DNA of 64,000 bases, taken from NCBI RefSeq assembly GCF_026212465.1, contig NC_080060.1, positions 15,254,141 to 15,318,140 on the forward strand, given 5' to 3'. Source of the DNA: Amaranthus tricolor. Taxonomy: Eukaryota > Streptophyta > Magnoliopsida > Caryophyllales > Amaranthaceae. Under the pieces are notes generated by a model. The model had not been told where the DNA came from and searched no databases. It was given only the letters and a program-made list of their open reading frames with translations. Shown one piece after another: positions 46,675 to 58,526 of the stretch. Within the stretch, counting starts at the first letter, position 1. Every line of letters begins with the position of its first letter. The position numbers were made by a program, and so were the translations under genes.

Positions 46675-46800
46675 TGTGATATTGTATATCACTACAGTGA
46701 TGCGTCAAAGAAGGATTTAGGATGTGTGCTGATGCAAGACAGCAAGGTGATTGCATATGCTACACGTCAATTGGCCAAAGAAAGAATTATTAGAGAGCCA
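46675..46800 (+). pseudogene. Ty3/gypsy RNase H fragment
   Basis: One frame reads YSDASKKDLGCVLMQDSKVI and AYATRQLAKERI, the start of the RNase H domain of Ty3/gypsy pol (first catalytic Asp in SDAS). Nothing before or after it continues the domain. It is preceded by an acceptor-like TTTATTTTAG. Confidence 0.75.
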
Positions 46801-47150
46801 AAACTCCCTTAAAAAGCTTAAATTTCCCACAAATAGTGAGATAAAGCCAGTGAACTTTGACAATTCTAAGTCTAAAACTGTAATTCTTTGATGGCGGCCA
46901 CAAATGACATCATACTGTATTATTCCATTTCATCCTGACAAAGTAATGCTTGGATAGTTGGATATGCTTACTAAGGGCAAAACCCTTAATCCATTAAACT
47001 TAATAGCAAACTGCAAACAATAAACCAGTACTTCAATTAATAAATACATATACATATTGCTACTATGTGAAAAAAACTTTTAAGAAAATCTACCACTAAA
47101 GTTTTGACAAACTTCATAGCTAGTAACTATCGTATATAATTTCTCAATTC
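46801..47150. other. Spacer left of MULE 2, no gene seen
   Basis: AT-rich with no recognised motif. Confidence 0.4.
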
Positions 47151-47385
47151 TTATTTTTCACCACCCTTTTCATTTTATCGACACCCCCTCCCCTAATGAA
47201 ATTATAAATTTGCCCTGAAATTTAAAAAATTACGAAATTGCGACAGCACTAAAAACCTCTATAAAACACTTTAATTTCACTCAATAACTCTCCTATCACT
47301 TCCAAAAACTCTAAATCTTCACATAAAATTAATCAATGCTAAAGCTTTGGAATCGAAGTCGTTAACAAAAACTCGAGGTAATTTC

Positions 47386-47550
47386 TAAACAAATTCATTC
47401 AAAATTTTTTAAAAAATAAAAAATAAAATAATTGTTCATACCAGTCGCACAAAAAGTGCGACTGGACCTAGGTACAGTTGCACTTTTTGTGCGACTGGTA
47501 TGAACAATATATATTTTTTTATTATTTTTTAAATTTCGAATGAATTTGTT
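47386..47550. repeat. Large inverted repeat with CCAGTCGCAC core, copy L1
   Basis: Arms of about 75 bp mirror each other around CCTAGG at about 47468: AAATTCATTC...ATTGTTCATACC on the left and GGTATGAACAAT...GAATGAATTTG on the right. It includes the perfect 10-bp-arm hairpin CCAGTCGCAC/GTGCGACTGG with A5 loop at 47441-47465. It lies inside the first intron of the PMD gene. Confidence 0.88.
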
Positions 47551-47649
47551 TTGTTTAATTAATTTATTTTTTTAGTAATTGTTATTTAATAAATGTTGTA
47601 ATACATTATATTAGGATAATTTTTTAGTACGTAGTATTTTTGAATTTAA

Positions 47650-47950
47650 ATTCAAAATTAAAAAAAAAAAGAAGGAAAAAAAATTCAAACCAGTCGCACA
47701 AAAAGTGTACAGTCGCACTTTTTGTGCGACTGGTTTGAATTTTTTTTTCTTCTTATTTTTTTAATTTCGTATCAATTTCTTTTGTTTAATTAATTTAATT
47801 TGTAAGTTATTGTTATTTAATAAATGTTGTAATGTATTATATTTTGATAATGTTATTGTAAGTAGTGGTCTTTAATTTAAATTTGAGAAAAAGAAAAAAA
47901 AATTAAATTCCAGTCGCACAAAAAGTGCGACTGGATTTAAATTTTTTTTT
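47650..47950. repeat. Hairpin copies L2 and L3
   Basis: L2 centres at about 47711 with arms including TTCAAACCAGTCGCAC and its complement. L3 is CCAGTCGCAC, A5, GTGCGACTGG at 47911-47935 with flanking ATTAAATT/GATTTAAAT. Spacers between copies repeat TTATTTAATAAATGTTGTAA. Unit spacing is 220-250 bp. Confidence 0.85.
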
Positions 47951-50900
47951 TAATTTCGTATGAAAAAATTTTTAATTATTTTTTTCAATTTCTTTTCAAT
48001 TTCGAATGAAATTTTTTTTTATTTTTATTTTTTTTATTTTTTTTATTTTCAAATGAATTTATTTTGTTTAATCAATTTATTAAATTTTAGTTGTTAAAAT
48101 ATTTATGAATATAATAATTGTTGATTTGTTTGTAATTGTGAATTATCTTGGTTGTTAATAATTTATATGATTGTAAGTGTTTATAATAAATTAACTTAAA
48201 TGTTTATTTAATTAATGTTGTAAGTGTAATTAAAATAAATATAACTTAATTTAATTTTTTATGATTTTAATTTTTTATTAATAGTAATTAAAATATGAAA
48301 ATTATAGTAAATGGCTGGAAATCAAGGAAAAGGAAAAGGGTTTTTAAGAGGGTTATTGAGCGGCAATAGCTCTAGGCCGACTTTACTGAGAGGGGGGTTA
48401 CGGGATCTGCAAGGCGTGCAAGGCAAGAACAGGCGACCAGACATAGTCAGGCCCAACGTTCAACTACCCTAGACAATGTGCGTGGTCGCTTTGCGCACCA
48501 GAGTAGCCTGCATAGTCATACGATCGGCTCAGGTGACGATGATACTGATTACGACGATTCTGTTAGCCGGGAAGAGTCTGTCGGTCAGGATGAGTCTACC
48601 GGTCATCCTGTTGAGTGGACGCTCGTTAAAGGGCATGCCGGTCAGTTTAGGATTAGAGGTCATAGCGCGGCTGGCTCTTCTGATCACGCAGGAGTCAGCC
48701 AGGTTGAGGATGCGGCTCCATAGGGGAGGAGGCGCAACCAGTCCGCGGACATGGACTGGTTGATCACATCACCCCAGCCCGAGGACCCTGTTGACACCAC
48801 TTTAATACCTAGCTACGGTGGTCACGTAGCAAAGCTTATATTTGAGGGATCGAAGCGCACCCCTCCGATTTTGGAATGTCGTCCTAGGAAGAGGACGTTG
48901 GATGCAATCATCAGACTTCAGGACATGTCTCATGAACTGTATGGGGTGTTACTTGGCACTCCTCTTGGTCGTCTACCCTATATAATGCACCAGCACATTT
49001 ATAGTGCTCTCATTACGGTATTTGTGGAAAGGTGGCAGCCTGATACCAACACCTTCCACATGCCGTGGGGGGAGATGACCATAATGTTACACGACGTGCA
49101 ACGCATCTTAGGAATTGGCATTGACGGTTCACTTCCCGTTGAACCGTCTAATCGTGACTGGCAGCTTGGCCTGGCCGGCCTGTTTGGGGAGCCATTGTCG
49201 GAGCTGCGTGGGAAGGGGCACTTCACCAGCGGCAGCATTAACGTTGGTGCACTATTTCAGCTATGCCACCGTTCTCAGTCTATGGAGACTCAGGCTACTG
49301 CGTACTACATGGCTATAGTGGGTTCCACGCTGCTCGTGGATAAGACTAGAGTCGGGATACGGCCTCACCCTGTTGTTGCTCGCTGCTGATCAGCATGACA
49401 TTGCTTGAGGTGCATTGACGCTTGCTCACATGTAGACCTGGGAAAAATTGATCCGACCCGAAAAATGATCCGAAACCCGCCCGAAAAAATTGGGTTGAAA
49501 CCCGGAAATTTTGACCCGAACCCAAAAAATGACCGAACCCGAAGAACCCGTAAAAAAACGGGTCGGTCGGGTCCGGGTCGGGTTTGACCCGATGGGTTGG
49601 TGATTGTTAAAAAAACCCACGTTGGTCAATTTCATCTTTACTTCTTGAGTTCTTGACTTCTTGAAAACCAAACAAACCCTACTCTACTAGCGTGTTGCCG
49701 CCATCGTTGCCAATTTGCCATCTCCTTCCATTCGTCGCGCCTCGTTCATCTTCCTCAAGTTCTCATCTCTTCCTCGCGCGTCGTTCCTCCTGCAGTCCTG
49801 CTGCTGCGCCATTTTTCTCACGCTCGATTTTGCTGCCGCCATTGTCAAATGTAAGTTACTTGCTGATTTGAATCTCCTTTATCTTCACTCCCTTTCCTTC
49901 ACTGCTGGTCTGCTGCTATTACTCGCTGCTGCGCCATTGTTCTTGTTGATTCTTTGTTGTACCGCCATTTTTTGATTTTGAATTTGTGTTCAATCTCTGT
50001 TCAATTTATGTTCAATCTAGTTGATTCTCTGTTCAATCAGATTCGTGTTCTTGGAATTTAATGTTGGGTTGTTGGCGTGAAAGATTTTGGTGATTAAAGT
50101 TTGAAGTTTAAAGTTCTCTGTTTCCTGGGTTGTTTAATTTTGGTGATTCAATCTCTGTTCAATTACTTGCTGGGTTGTTCAATCTCTGTTCAATTTTGGT
50201 GATTATGGTGTCTGGTGAATCTATGTTCAATTAGATTAATAATGAATACATGATAAAGCAATTCATTTACTGCTAAATTCCAACAATTTGGTCCATTTTT
50301 CTTGTTCTTTCAGTTTCACATGCCCTCTTATCAATCAATATCCAAAACTATTTCATTTTCCAAACTCTTTCAAACCCAAAAATCAAAAATTTTGATTGAA
50401 GAACAAACTAATTCATTTATTGGAAGTGATTTTTTGGGTCATTCTGTGAGAAATTTCAGTGTTAGTAAAGTTTATGGTGGAAAGCAAAGAAATGGGCACT
50501 GCCCTTTAAAGGTTTTCTTTTTTTTTTTTTTGATGATTTTATTTCTGGGAAGGGTTAAATGATAAAGATTGATTCTTTTTTTTAAATGAATAATTTGTTT
50601 TTTTTTTGTATGGTGGAAAGCAGGTGAGTGGAAGGGCTTTTAACTTATTCTGTTCATTAGGGTCTTTTTGTCTTGCTTTTTGCTTTGCAAAATTGGATGC
50701 TGTTCTTGATTTTCAGTAGCTTTCAATATGCTGTTTGTTGATAATGTATGGGTTTTTTTGTATGTTGTTTGTTTGTTGATAAGCATGTCAAAACAAAAAC
50801 GAAGACCTCCAAAATCTCCATTTTCAATGCCAAATCTTCCAATAATTCAAGGATATACTCAACTCTCACCATCTTCATCCTCAACTCCATCTTCAACTCC

Positions 50901-51394
50901 AATTATTTCACCGGGATTTTCAATCTCTTCTTCATGTAGTGCGAATTCATGTCCAAGTGTGGGTAAGTTATGAATAAATTTGTTTTTTTTTTATAAATTA
51001 GTTTAACTGAATGTTTATTTATAAATTAGTCTAATGTTTAATTTTGCTAAGTCGGTCATTGAGTAATCATCTTGATACAAACTTATTTCTTTGTCTTTAT
51101 GAGTAGAAGAGCAAGCAGCTACAAACAACATAAATACGCCACTGTCCGAATCTAAAAAAAGAAAATGGACTCCTCCTGTTTGGAAGGATTATGATTGTTT
51201 TGATGGTCACATATTTGAGGACAATATTCCAAGAGCTCTTTGTAAATATTGCAAACAAGGTCCTATTCTTGCTCATTCTATTAATGGAACAACAAATTTT
51301 AAGCGTCATTGTGACATTCGAAAATTTAAAATAAATAAAATAATTTTGAGCTTTAAATTAATTATAAATTACCGTGAATCAAGTAGGTTAAGTG

Positions 51395-51515
<121 letters not shown>

Positions 51516-51594
51516 AATTAATACCCAAATCAGAAACTTTTTCCCCAATTTCCACTCATTTCACGTATCCCTTCACCGCCATTCCCTTCCCCTT

Positions 51595-52499
51595 TAGGGA
51601 TGCAAACGGGGCGGGGCGAGGCGGGTATTGGCGTTACCATCCCCATCCCCATCTGGTAAATCAATCCTCATCCCCGCGGCGGGTATAATTTTTTTCCCCG
51701 TCCCCGCCCCGATGGGTTTGTACCTAATACCATCCCCATCCCCATCCCCATCTGGGTATCCATCCCCGTCTAATACCCATTTTACCCGCCCCACCACTCG
51801 TCAAATCCCCGCTTAATACCCATCTGTGTCACATATTTATTTTCAAATCCCCGTCTAATCATCACTTAATATCGCCTACCTCTACACAACTCGTAATGAA
51901 TATAAACAAATTTTATTGAGAAAAAAGGATAAAAAATAGAAAAAACATGATTATAAACCTTACTCTAAAAATCATGATCTTAGACCTTATGAAGTAGTAT
52001 TCATGACTGAATCACATTATGTTTTTATTAACACTCATTAACTCAACTAAATGAATCGCTAATAATATCAGAATAATGAAATATTATTGACGAAACCAGA
52101 GATCCGATCAAATTACAAAACAAACATTTTACCAAAAAACCTTGTGAGCAAATGAAGCATCATGAAAATATGAAATTAATAACAATATAATCACCCACAA
52201 TACATAAATTTATATCCAAACTTAATTATAGGTGTAAAATAATTCAAGGTTTTTAGAAATTTGAAAAATAATTTAGGGTATTCCAATTCTCAAAATTTGT
52301 ACATTTTGTGAGGCGGGGCGGGGCGGGGCGGGGATGGGGCGGGTATTACCTAAAACCCATCCCCATCCCCATCCCCGCGGTGGGTATGAATTTTATACCC
52401 GTACCCGCCCCATGACCCATCAAACCGGGACCCATCCCCGCCCCGATGGGGCGGGGATGGGACGGGTCTCCTATTAGACCCGCCCCGCCTGCATCCCTA
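51595..52499. mobile_element. Non-autonomous hAT nested in the solo LTR
   Basis: Ends TAGGGATGCAAACGGGGCGG and a matching CCGCCCCGCCTGCATCCCTA (one base extra), flanked by exact TTCCCCTT (51587-51594 and 52500-52507). Subterminal GGCGGGG and CCATCCCC repeats fill both ends. The middle is AT-rich with no transposase. Confidence 0.93.
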
Positions 52500-55400
52500 T
52501 TCCCCTTCTTCTTCCTTCTCATTCCTTCCTTCTTCTTCTTCTTCGAGCGACAGCAGCACCGGCACCATCTTCACCATCTTCTTCCTCCTTCTTCTTGCAA
52601 TTGTTGGTGTAAACAAACTAAGGTATTAAATCTCTTAATTTCTATGTGTAATTTCATTTTACTCATCTTTTATAATCGATTTTCTTCCCATATGTTTGAA
52701 CCCTAACTATTTCTAATCGAAATTACATGTAAAAATCAATATATTTGTAGAATTTATTCCATTAAAGAAGAAAGATCTGAAAATCCTTTTGTGTTCTTTG
52801 TTCATCCATTTCGAAGGCTTTAGTTGGGTTCTTGTTAGTGATGATTAGTATTGATTTTTGGGTTATTAGTGTTGATTAGTATTGGTTTTTGGATTATTTG
52901 ATTTCTAGTATAAAGTTTGGTATTCATTGAAATTTCAGTCCTGAATTTGAACGTTCTGTTTTGGCCACTTTCGAAGTAGTTCTAACTGTTTTTGGGTTCT
53001 CGTTCCTTCATAAGAATTGTAGAGCTCCGAGTCACGGTCGCGTGGGCACTTGAATCGCCGCAAAATGAGTCCGTATGAGGAAGTTATGCCCAAAATACTA
53101 GCAGGGTGTCTTGTAAATTCGAAAATGATATTTTTGATTTACTTGTTCATAATTAAAGTTGGAATTCAAATTGAGTACTCTTTTTATCATGTGTTTAGGG
53201 TTAGTAGTTATCCTTCAATTGGGTTTTATTAATATGAGGTTGATTTCATTGACATACTTTCATTAGCGTGCTCCCTCGTCATGAATTAAGCTTTAACTTT
53301 ATTGAATTTTGAGTTTATATAAATTAATTGAATGAGTTATGTTGATTGGGAATATTAGCTGGATATGAGATATTGGATAATTATTGTTAGGAATTAGGAA
53401 TTTATGGAAAATAATGATGATGATGATGATGTCTTGATTTTGGTTGGGTTAATGAACTTCTCACGTAAATGTTAGTTGTTCATGGAGGTTTTGATAATGA
53501 TGATGACAAGTAATTGAGTAAAGTGATACTCTTAGGTGATATATTAGATGTTTGTTGATTTGAGAACTTGTTATGGGTATTATGTTGATTGATAGATTTG
53601 GGTGAAGTTGAGATTAATCATTTTGGGTTGTGGATACTCGTTAAGGGCTAATTGTTAGATGATTTAACATTTTAGATGGATTATTAAATTCTTTATGAGC
53701 AATAGCGATTGTGGGCTAGAATGGTTACTTCCAGTTTAATATGATGTAAATGGTGAATTAAAGATCAAGTTTTACTATTATATGATGCTTAGAAATGCTA
53801 AAACCAAGAGTTATGGGTAGGTATCGAATAATTTGATATTCTTGAAAGTATTATGTGATTCTTTGAGGATTTCTAACATTGAGTTTGAATGTATATATTG
53901 GTGTTTAATTGGAAATATTAGAATAGCTGGTGGAACTATGTGTTCTTAGGATGAGTAGTAATGAATTATATGAATCTAGTTGTAGTATCGTATGCGTTGT
54001 TGTGATGCTATGTTGTTATGCTTCAGGAGGCGACATTATCGAAGAGCCCTTCTAATAATCGCGGTGTAGCAGACTTAGTCTCTTGAAGTGTTCATTTGGT
54101 GAGTAGTAACAGTCCCTTAAAAAGGGGTCTGGTCAGGCTACCATTTGTAAAATGTTTATTTAAAGTTTGTGAAATTTATATGAATGTGATAAATGTTTAT
54201 GAATGATTATGCTGAGATTGATATGATCAATGGATCGGGCTTGCGAGCTGGTCATTGACGGAGTTGAGGAACATGGTTTCCTACTCCCGGTTTTTGAAGC
54301 GAATTGTCATTGAGATATTGACTAGCTTCACCCGAGAGCGACATAGCCTTAAAGCTATGGAGCACCTCTCAAACTAGACTCCCTGTGCGCACATAGATCT
54401 AGGAAACTGATGTTGCTTTTAAACCACTGTTTTGTACTGCTGTGTTTAATTGTTTTGGATTGTTGCTTCTCACTCAGTTTAATCTGATTCCTTGTTGTTT
54501 CAATCTTTTAGCTGATTACAGATCGGATCCGGTCGGGAATAATCAGGTTAGCGATGTTGATGAGAGTGCTAAGGATGTTCTTTTGAGCTGAGGCCGTGGA
54601 AACTTCTAGTTTGTATTAGGAATTTGTTTAATGTATATTAGTTCTGATTAGTTTTGATTATGTTAATTAAAATGGACTCGTAGTGAGTTGTATGGTTACT
54701 TTATGTTTAGATTAGATATTTGATTTGAGATTTAGCTGTGTTGGTTTCGTTATAGAGCTGGTGATTCCTTTGCCCATGTTTTGGGATATGATTTAAGTTT
54801 CTTGGGAAATAATCCCTGTGACAACCCTGTTTACCCAGTCAACGGTAAGTCGGGTTGTTATAGTCATAGTGAGTCTTGCTTTGCACGAGCTACTTTTGAA
54901 ATTAACAAACAAAAAAAGGGTAAGAAAGACAAGGGTGATCTAAAACATTTTGAGCCTTTCATGTATAAGCAATTAGTGGCTAGGGCAATTATAAGACATG
55001 GTTATTCCTTTACATTTGCTGAAGATGCTGGAAATCGAGCTATACATAGCTTCTTAAATGAAGATTGTAAATTTATTTTTCGAAAAACCGCTAAGAAGTA
55101 TTGCTTAGAAGTCCATCAAAATGAAAAACTTAAGTTGAAGAAAAGAATGAGCATTGGGGTGTCTTCAAAATTTTGCTTAACTACTGATATGTGGCATTCG
55201 ATTGTGGATGAGGGTTATCTTTCATTAACTGCACATTATATTGATGATGATTGGAAGTTACACAATAAGATTATTGCCTTTTGTCATGTCCCCCCTCCTC
55301 ATAATGCCAACATGATACATGAGAGGTTAATTGCACTTATAAAAGAATGGAAGCTTCAACAAAAGGTGTTCTCTATCACATTAGACAATGCTAAGTACAA

Positions 55401-56755
55401 TGATAATATGCAAAAATTGCTTGCTAATAGTCTAAGTGTGTATAATACATTGCTTGCTTATGGTGATTATTTTCATGTTCGTTGTGGTGCTCATATTTTG
55501 AACTTAATTGTTCAAGATGGTTTGAAGGTCATTGGAGATGAAATAAAAACAATAAAGACCTTGGTTAAGTATATAAATGATTCTGAAGTACGAAAAGCAA
55601 AGTTGAGGGAGTGTACAATTGGTATTGGTGTTAGTACTTCTAAAAGGTTGTGGTTGGATTGTCCTAAAAGATGGAATTCTACCTATAGGATGCTTGAAAG
55701 GGCATTGATTTATTGTCCTTGTTATGAAAACCTGAAAAGAATTGACAAAGACCTTCCTAATATTCCTACACATGATGATTGATCAAAGGTTAAAAAAATT
55801 GTTGCACTTTTAAAACCTTTTGATGATATAACAAAACAGTTTTCGGGGAGAAATTATCCAACTGCCAACTTGTACTTTAAAAGTGTGTGGAAAATCGAAT
55901 GTTTGTTGATACAGTATGCTGATAGTGAAGATGAGTTTTTAAAAGATATGGCAAAGACTATGAAAAATAAATTTGATAAATATTGGGAAAATTATAGTGT
56001 TGTTCTTTCTTTTGCTGCCATGATGGATCCTCGTTATAAATTTCAATTGATCAAATATTGTTTTGAACACTTGGATCCTCAAAATGGGTCCTGGAAAGCC
56101 AACCAAGTCAAAGACAAACTCTATGATTTATTTGCAGAGTATGTAAGGAATGATACTCCCTATGACCATGAAGCTAGTAGTAATGTCCTGGATGATGATC
56201 TTCCTGTAAGTATTTTTTTTTTTGAAGTTTTTTATAATTGTATTGTTATTATTTTAACCTTCTAATTACTAGTACTTTAATAGGGATTTTCATCTTTTGC
56301 TGGAGGGACTAGTGGAAATTTGTCACAATTAGATATTTATCTTGAGGAGTCTAGGCTTGATCATCATCTTGAACTAGATGTATTGCAATGGTGGAAAACA
56401 AATGAAACTCGACATGCACAGGTTGCGCGTATGGCAAGGGATTTATTAGCCATTCCAATTACTACTGTTGCATCCGAGTCAGCTTTTAGCTTAGGAGGTA
56501 GAGTGCTTACTAAGTATAGAGCTTCTCTTCAACCGGATACTGCTGAGACTTTAATTACTAGTCGTAGTTGGCTATTTGGTTATAAAGTAAAATAAGGTAA
56601 ATTTATCAATTATTTGAGTTTTGAATGCAAATAATATGATCTTCAATTCGTTAAACTAAAACTATAGTTTATTTTGTGAATTTGTTTTATGTTGATAGAT
56701 CCACTTGAAAATGGATTAGAGGTTGATCTTCCACCAATGTAATGAAGAAGCTAAC

Positions 56756-56870
56756 AAAGATTTAGAAGATGAAGATGAAGATGAAGATGAAGAAGATGAA
56801 GATGAAAAAGAAGATGAAGGCGAAGAAGAAAATCAAAATGAAGATGAAGTGTTTGAACAATTTGCTATTT
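56756..56870 (+). repeat. GATGAA coding-type repeat, acidic tail
   Basis: Encodes a run of Asp/Glu (EDEDEDEDEEDEDEK) in one frame and ends in EVFEQFAI and a stop. It is probably the C-terminal tail of the hAT protein. Confidence 0.6.
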
Positions 56871-58178
56871 AACATGTTCTTATTTATACTTTTAAATTTT
56901 AATATTTAAATTGTTGTATGTTTGAATTGATTCATTTGGATATTTTTTTGTAGTATGATGCATTTTAGACATTTTAATGATTTTTTTTTTTATGTTGAAT
57001 TAGTCGATTGGATATTCTAATGTTTTATGGTACCCGTTGGATCAATCCGAACCTACCCGAAACCCAGAGTGATCCGACCTGAAACTGACCTGATCCGAAA
57101 CTGACCCGACCCGAAAATGACCCGACCTAAATTGATCAGACCCAAAACCCGACCCACCGACCGTTTTCCCAGGTCTACTCACATGTATCGCCAACTGGGT
57201 ATGGCGACAAGGACTAGGTGCAAGACTATTGTTGGTTGTCTCACACTGTTGCAGACATGGATATACGAGTACTTACCAGCCTTCCGCCCCCGTCCGCGTC
57301 AAGCTGCCATGCCGAACAAGACTAGGGCAGAGATGTGGTCGCCGCAGAAGCCAATCCGTGAGCTGAGCAGACTGAGAGACTGCAGGAGCATACTGGACGC
57401 CATGACAGAGACACAGGTTTTGTACATGACCTCACACATCGTTATACTACATATTTTAATTTTATATTATGTTGTTTATGTTTATTTTCTTTGAAAGCAA
57501 GTGGAGTGGACTCTGTACATGAGTTCTGCTTGGGCTTTATTGAACGACCACCCACGCACCGCCTATATCAGTGGTATCACCTGTTTTGATATCGTGGAGG
57601 TCTATTTGCCTGAGAGGACAGTCAGAAAGCTCGGGTTTGCACAGGCCGTTCCCCCCCCCCCCCCCCCCAATCCGCTGAGACCTACCCAAGCTGTGTGACC
57701 GGCACAGGGCTCCTACTCAGTGACATTCGCTTCTCCGTCTATGTACATGGAGATGTTGAGTAGGTTCCCCTATTGTGCCCGCGTAGTTGAGCAGGCACTG
57801 CGGGCATCGGTTCCATCAGAGGCTGCCCCTGAGTACATTGACTGGTTTAGAGTGTCTTCCCACTCGTTTCTCATCCCAGGTGAAGGACCTGCTACTGCGT
57901 TCGGTGTTGCGGACAACAGAGTCGAATATGTCAGTGTTTATGTTTATCTATTACATTTTTATGTGTCATTACCGAAATTGACTATCTAATTTTTTGACAA
58001 TGTAATTGTTTTGTTTTTATAGTCTGCAGCTGAATTTTCAAGTAGACTCGCGCCATTGCTCAGGCTGCCATCAATTGTGCAAATGACGCCTCAGGAAAGA
58101 CATGTTGCTGATATGTATCTAGATGAACTTAGAGAGTTGTATGAGGAGTGGCAAGCATTTAGAGGGCACAGCCCTTAA

Positions 58179-58526
58179 TAGACATTTGTGTAATTTGTAT
58201 TGATGAACAAATTTTTTTTTAACTTTATTGATGAAAAATTGTTATTATTACATGTTGCGTATGATTCATTTACACATTTATTGACTAACTTAATTATGGA
58301 ATGAATAATATAAATATAATTACTACAATGAATACAATTAATAAAATGATAACACTAAGTATAATCAGTACAATAAACACTAAGGAGTATCTAAATTGAC
58401 CGCGTCTTCGGCGGTGTTATTTTGTTGTCGTCGTTGCATGCCGCACAGTCTATTCCAAAGTAATATCCTATTGCGATACTGTATCTCTAAATCTTTACAT
58501 GAATTGTTAGCTGCTGCTCTCCAATT
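58179..58526. other. Convergent 3' ends of the two MULE 2 genes
   Basis: About 350 bp between the PMD stop and the MULE-OTU stop. AT-rich, no coding; 3' UTRs probably overlap or abut here. Confidence 0.55.
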
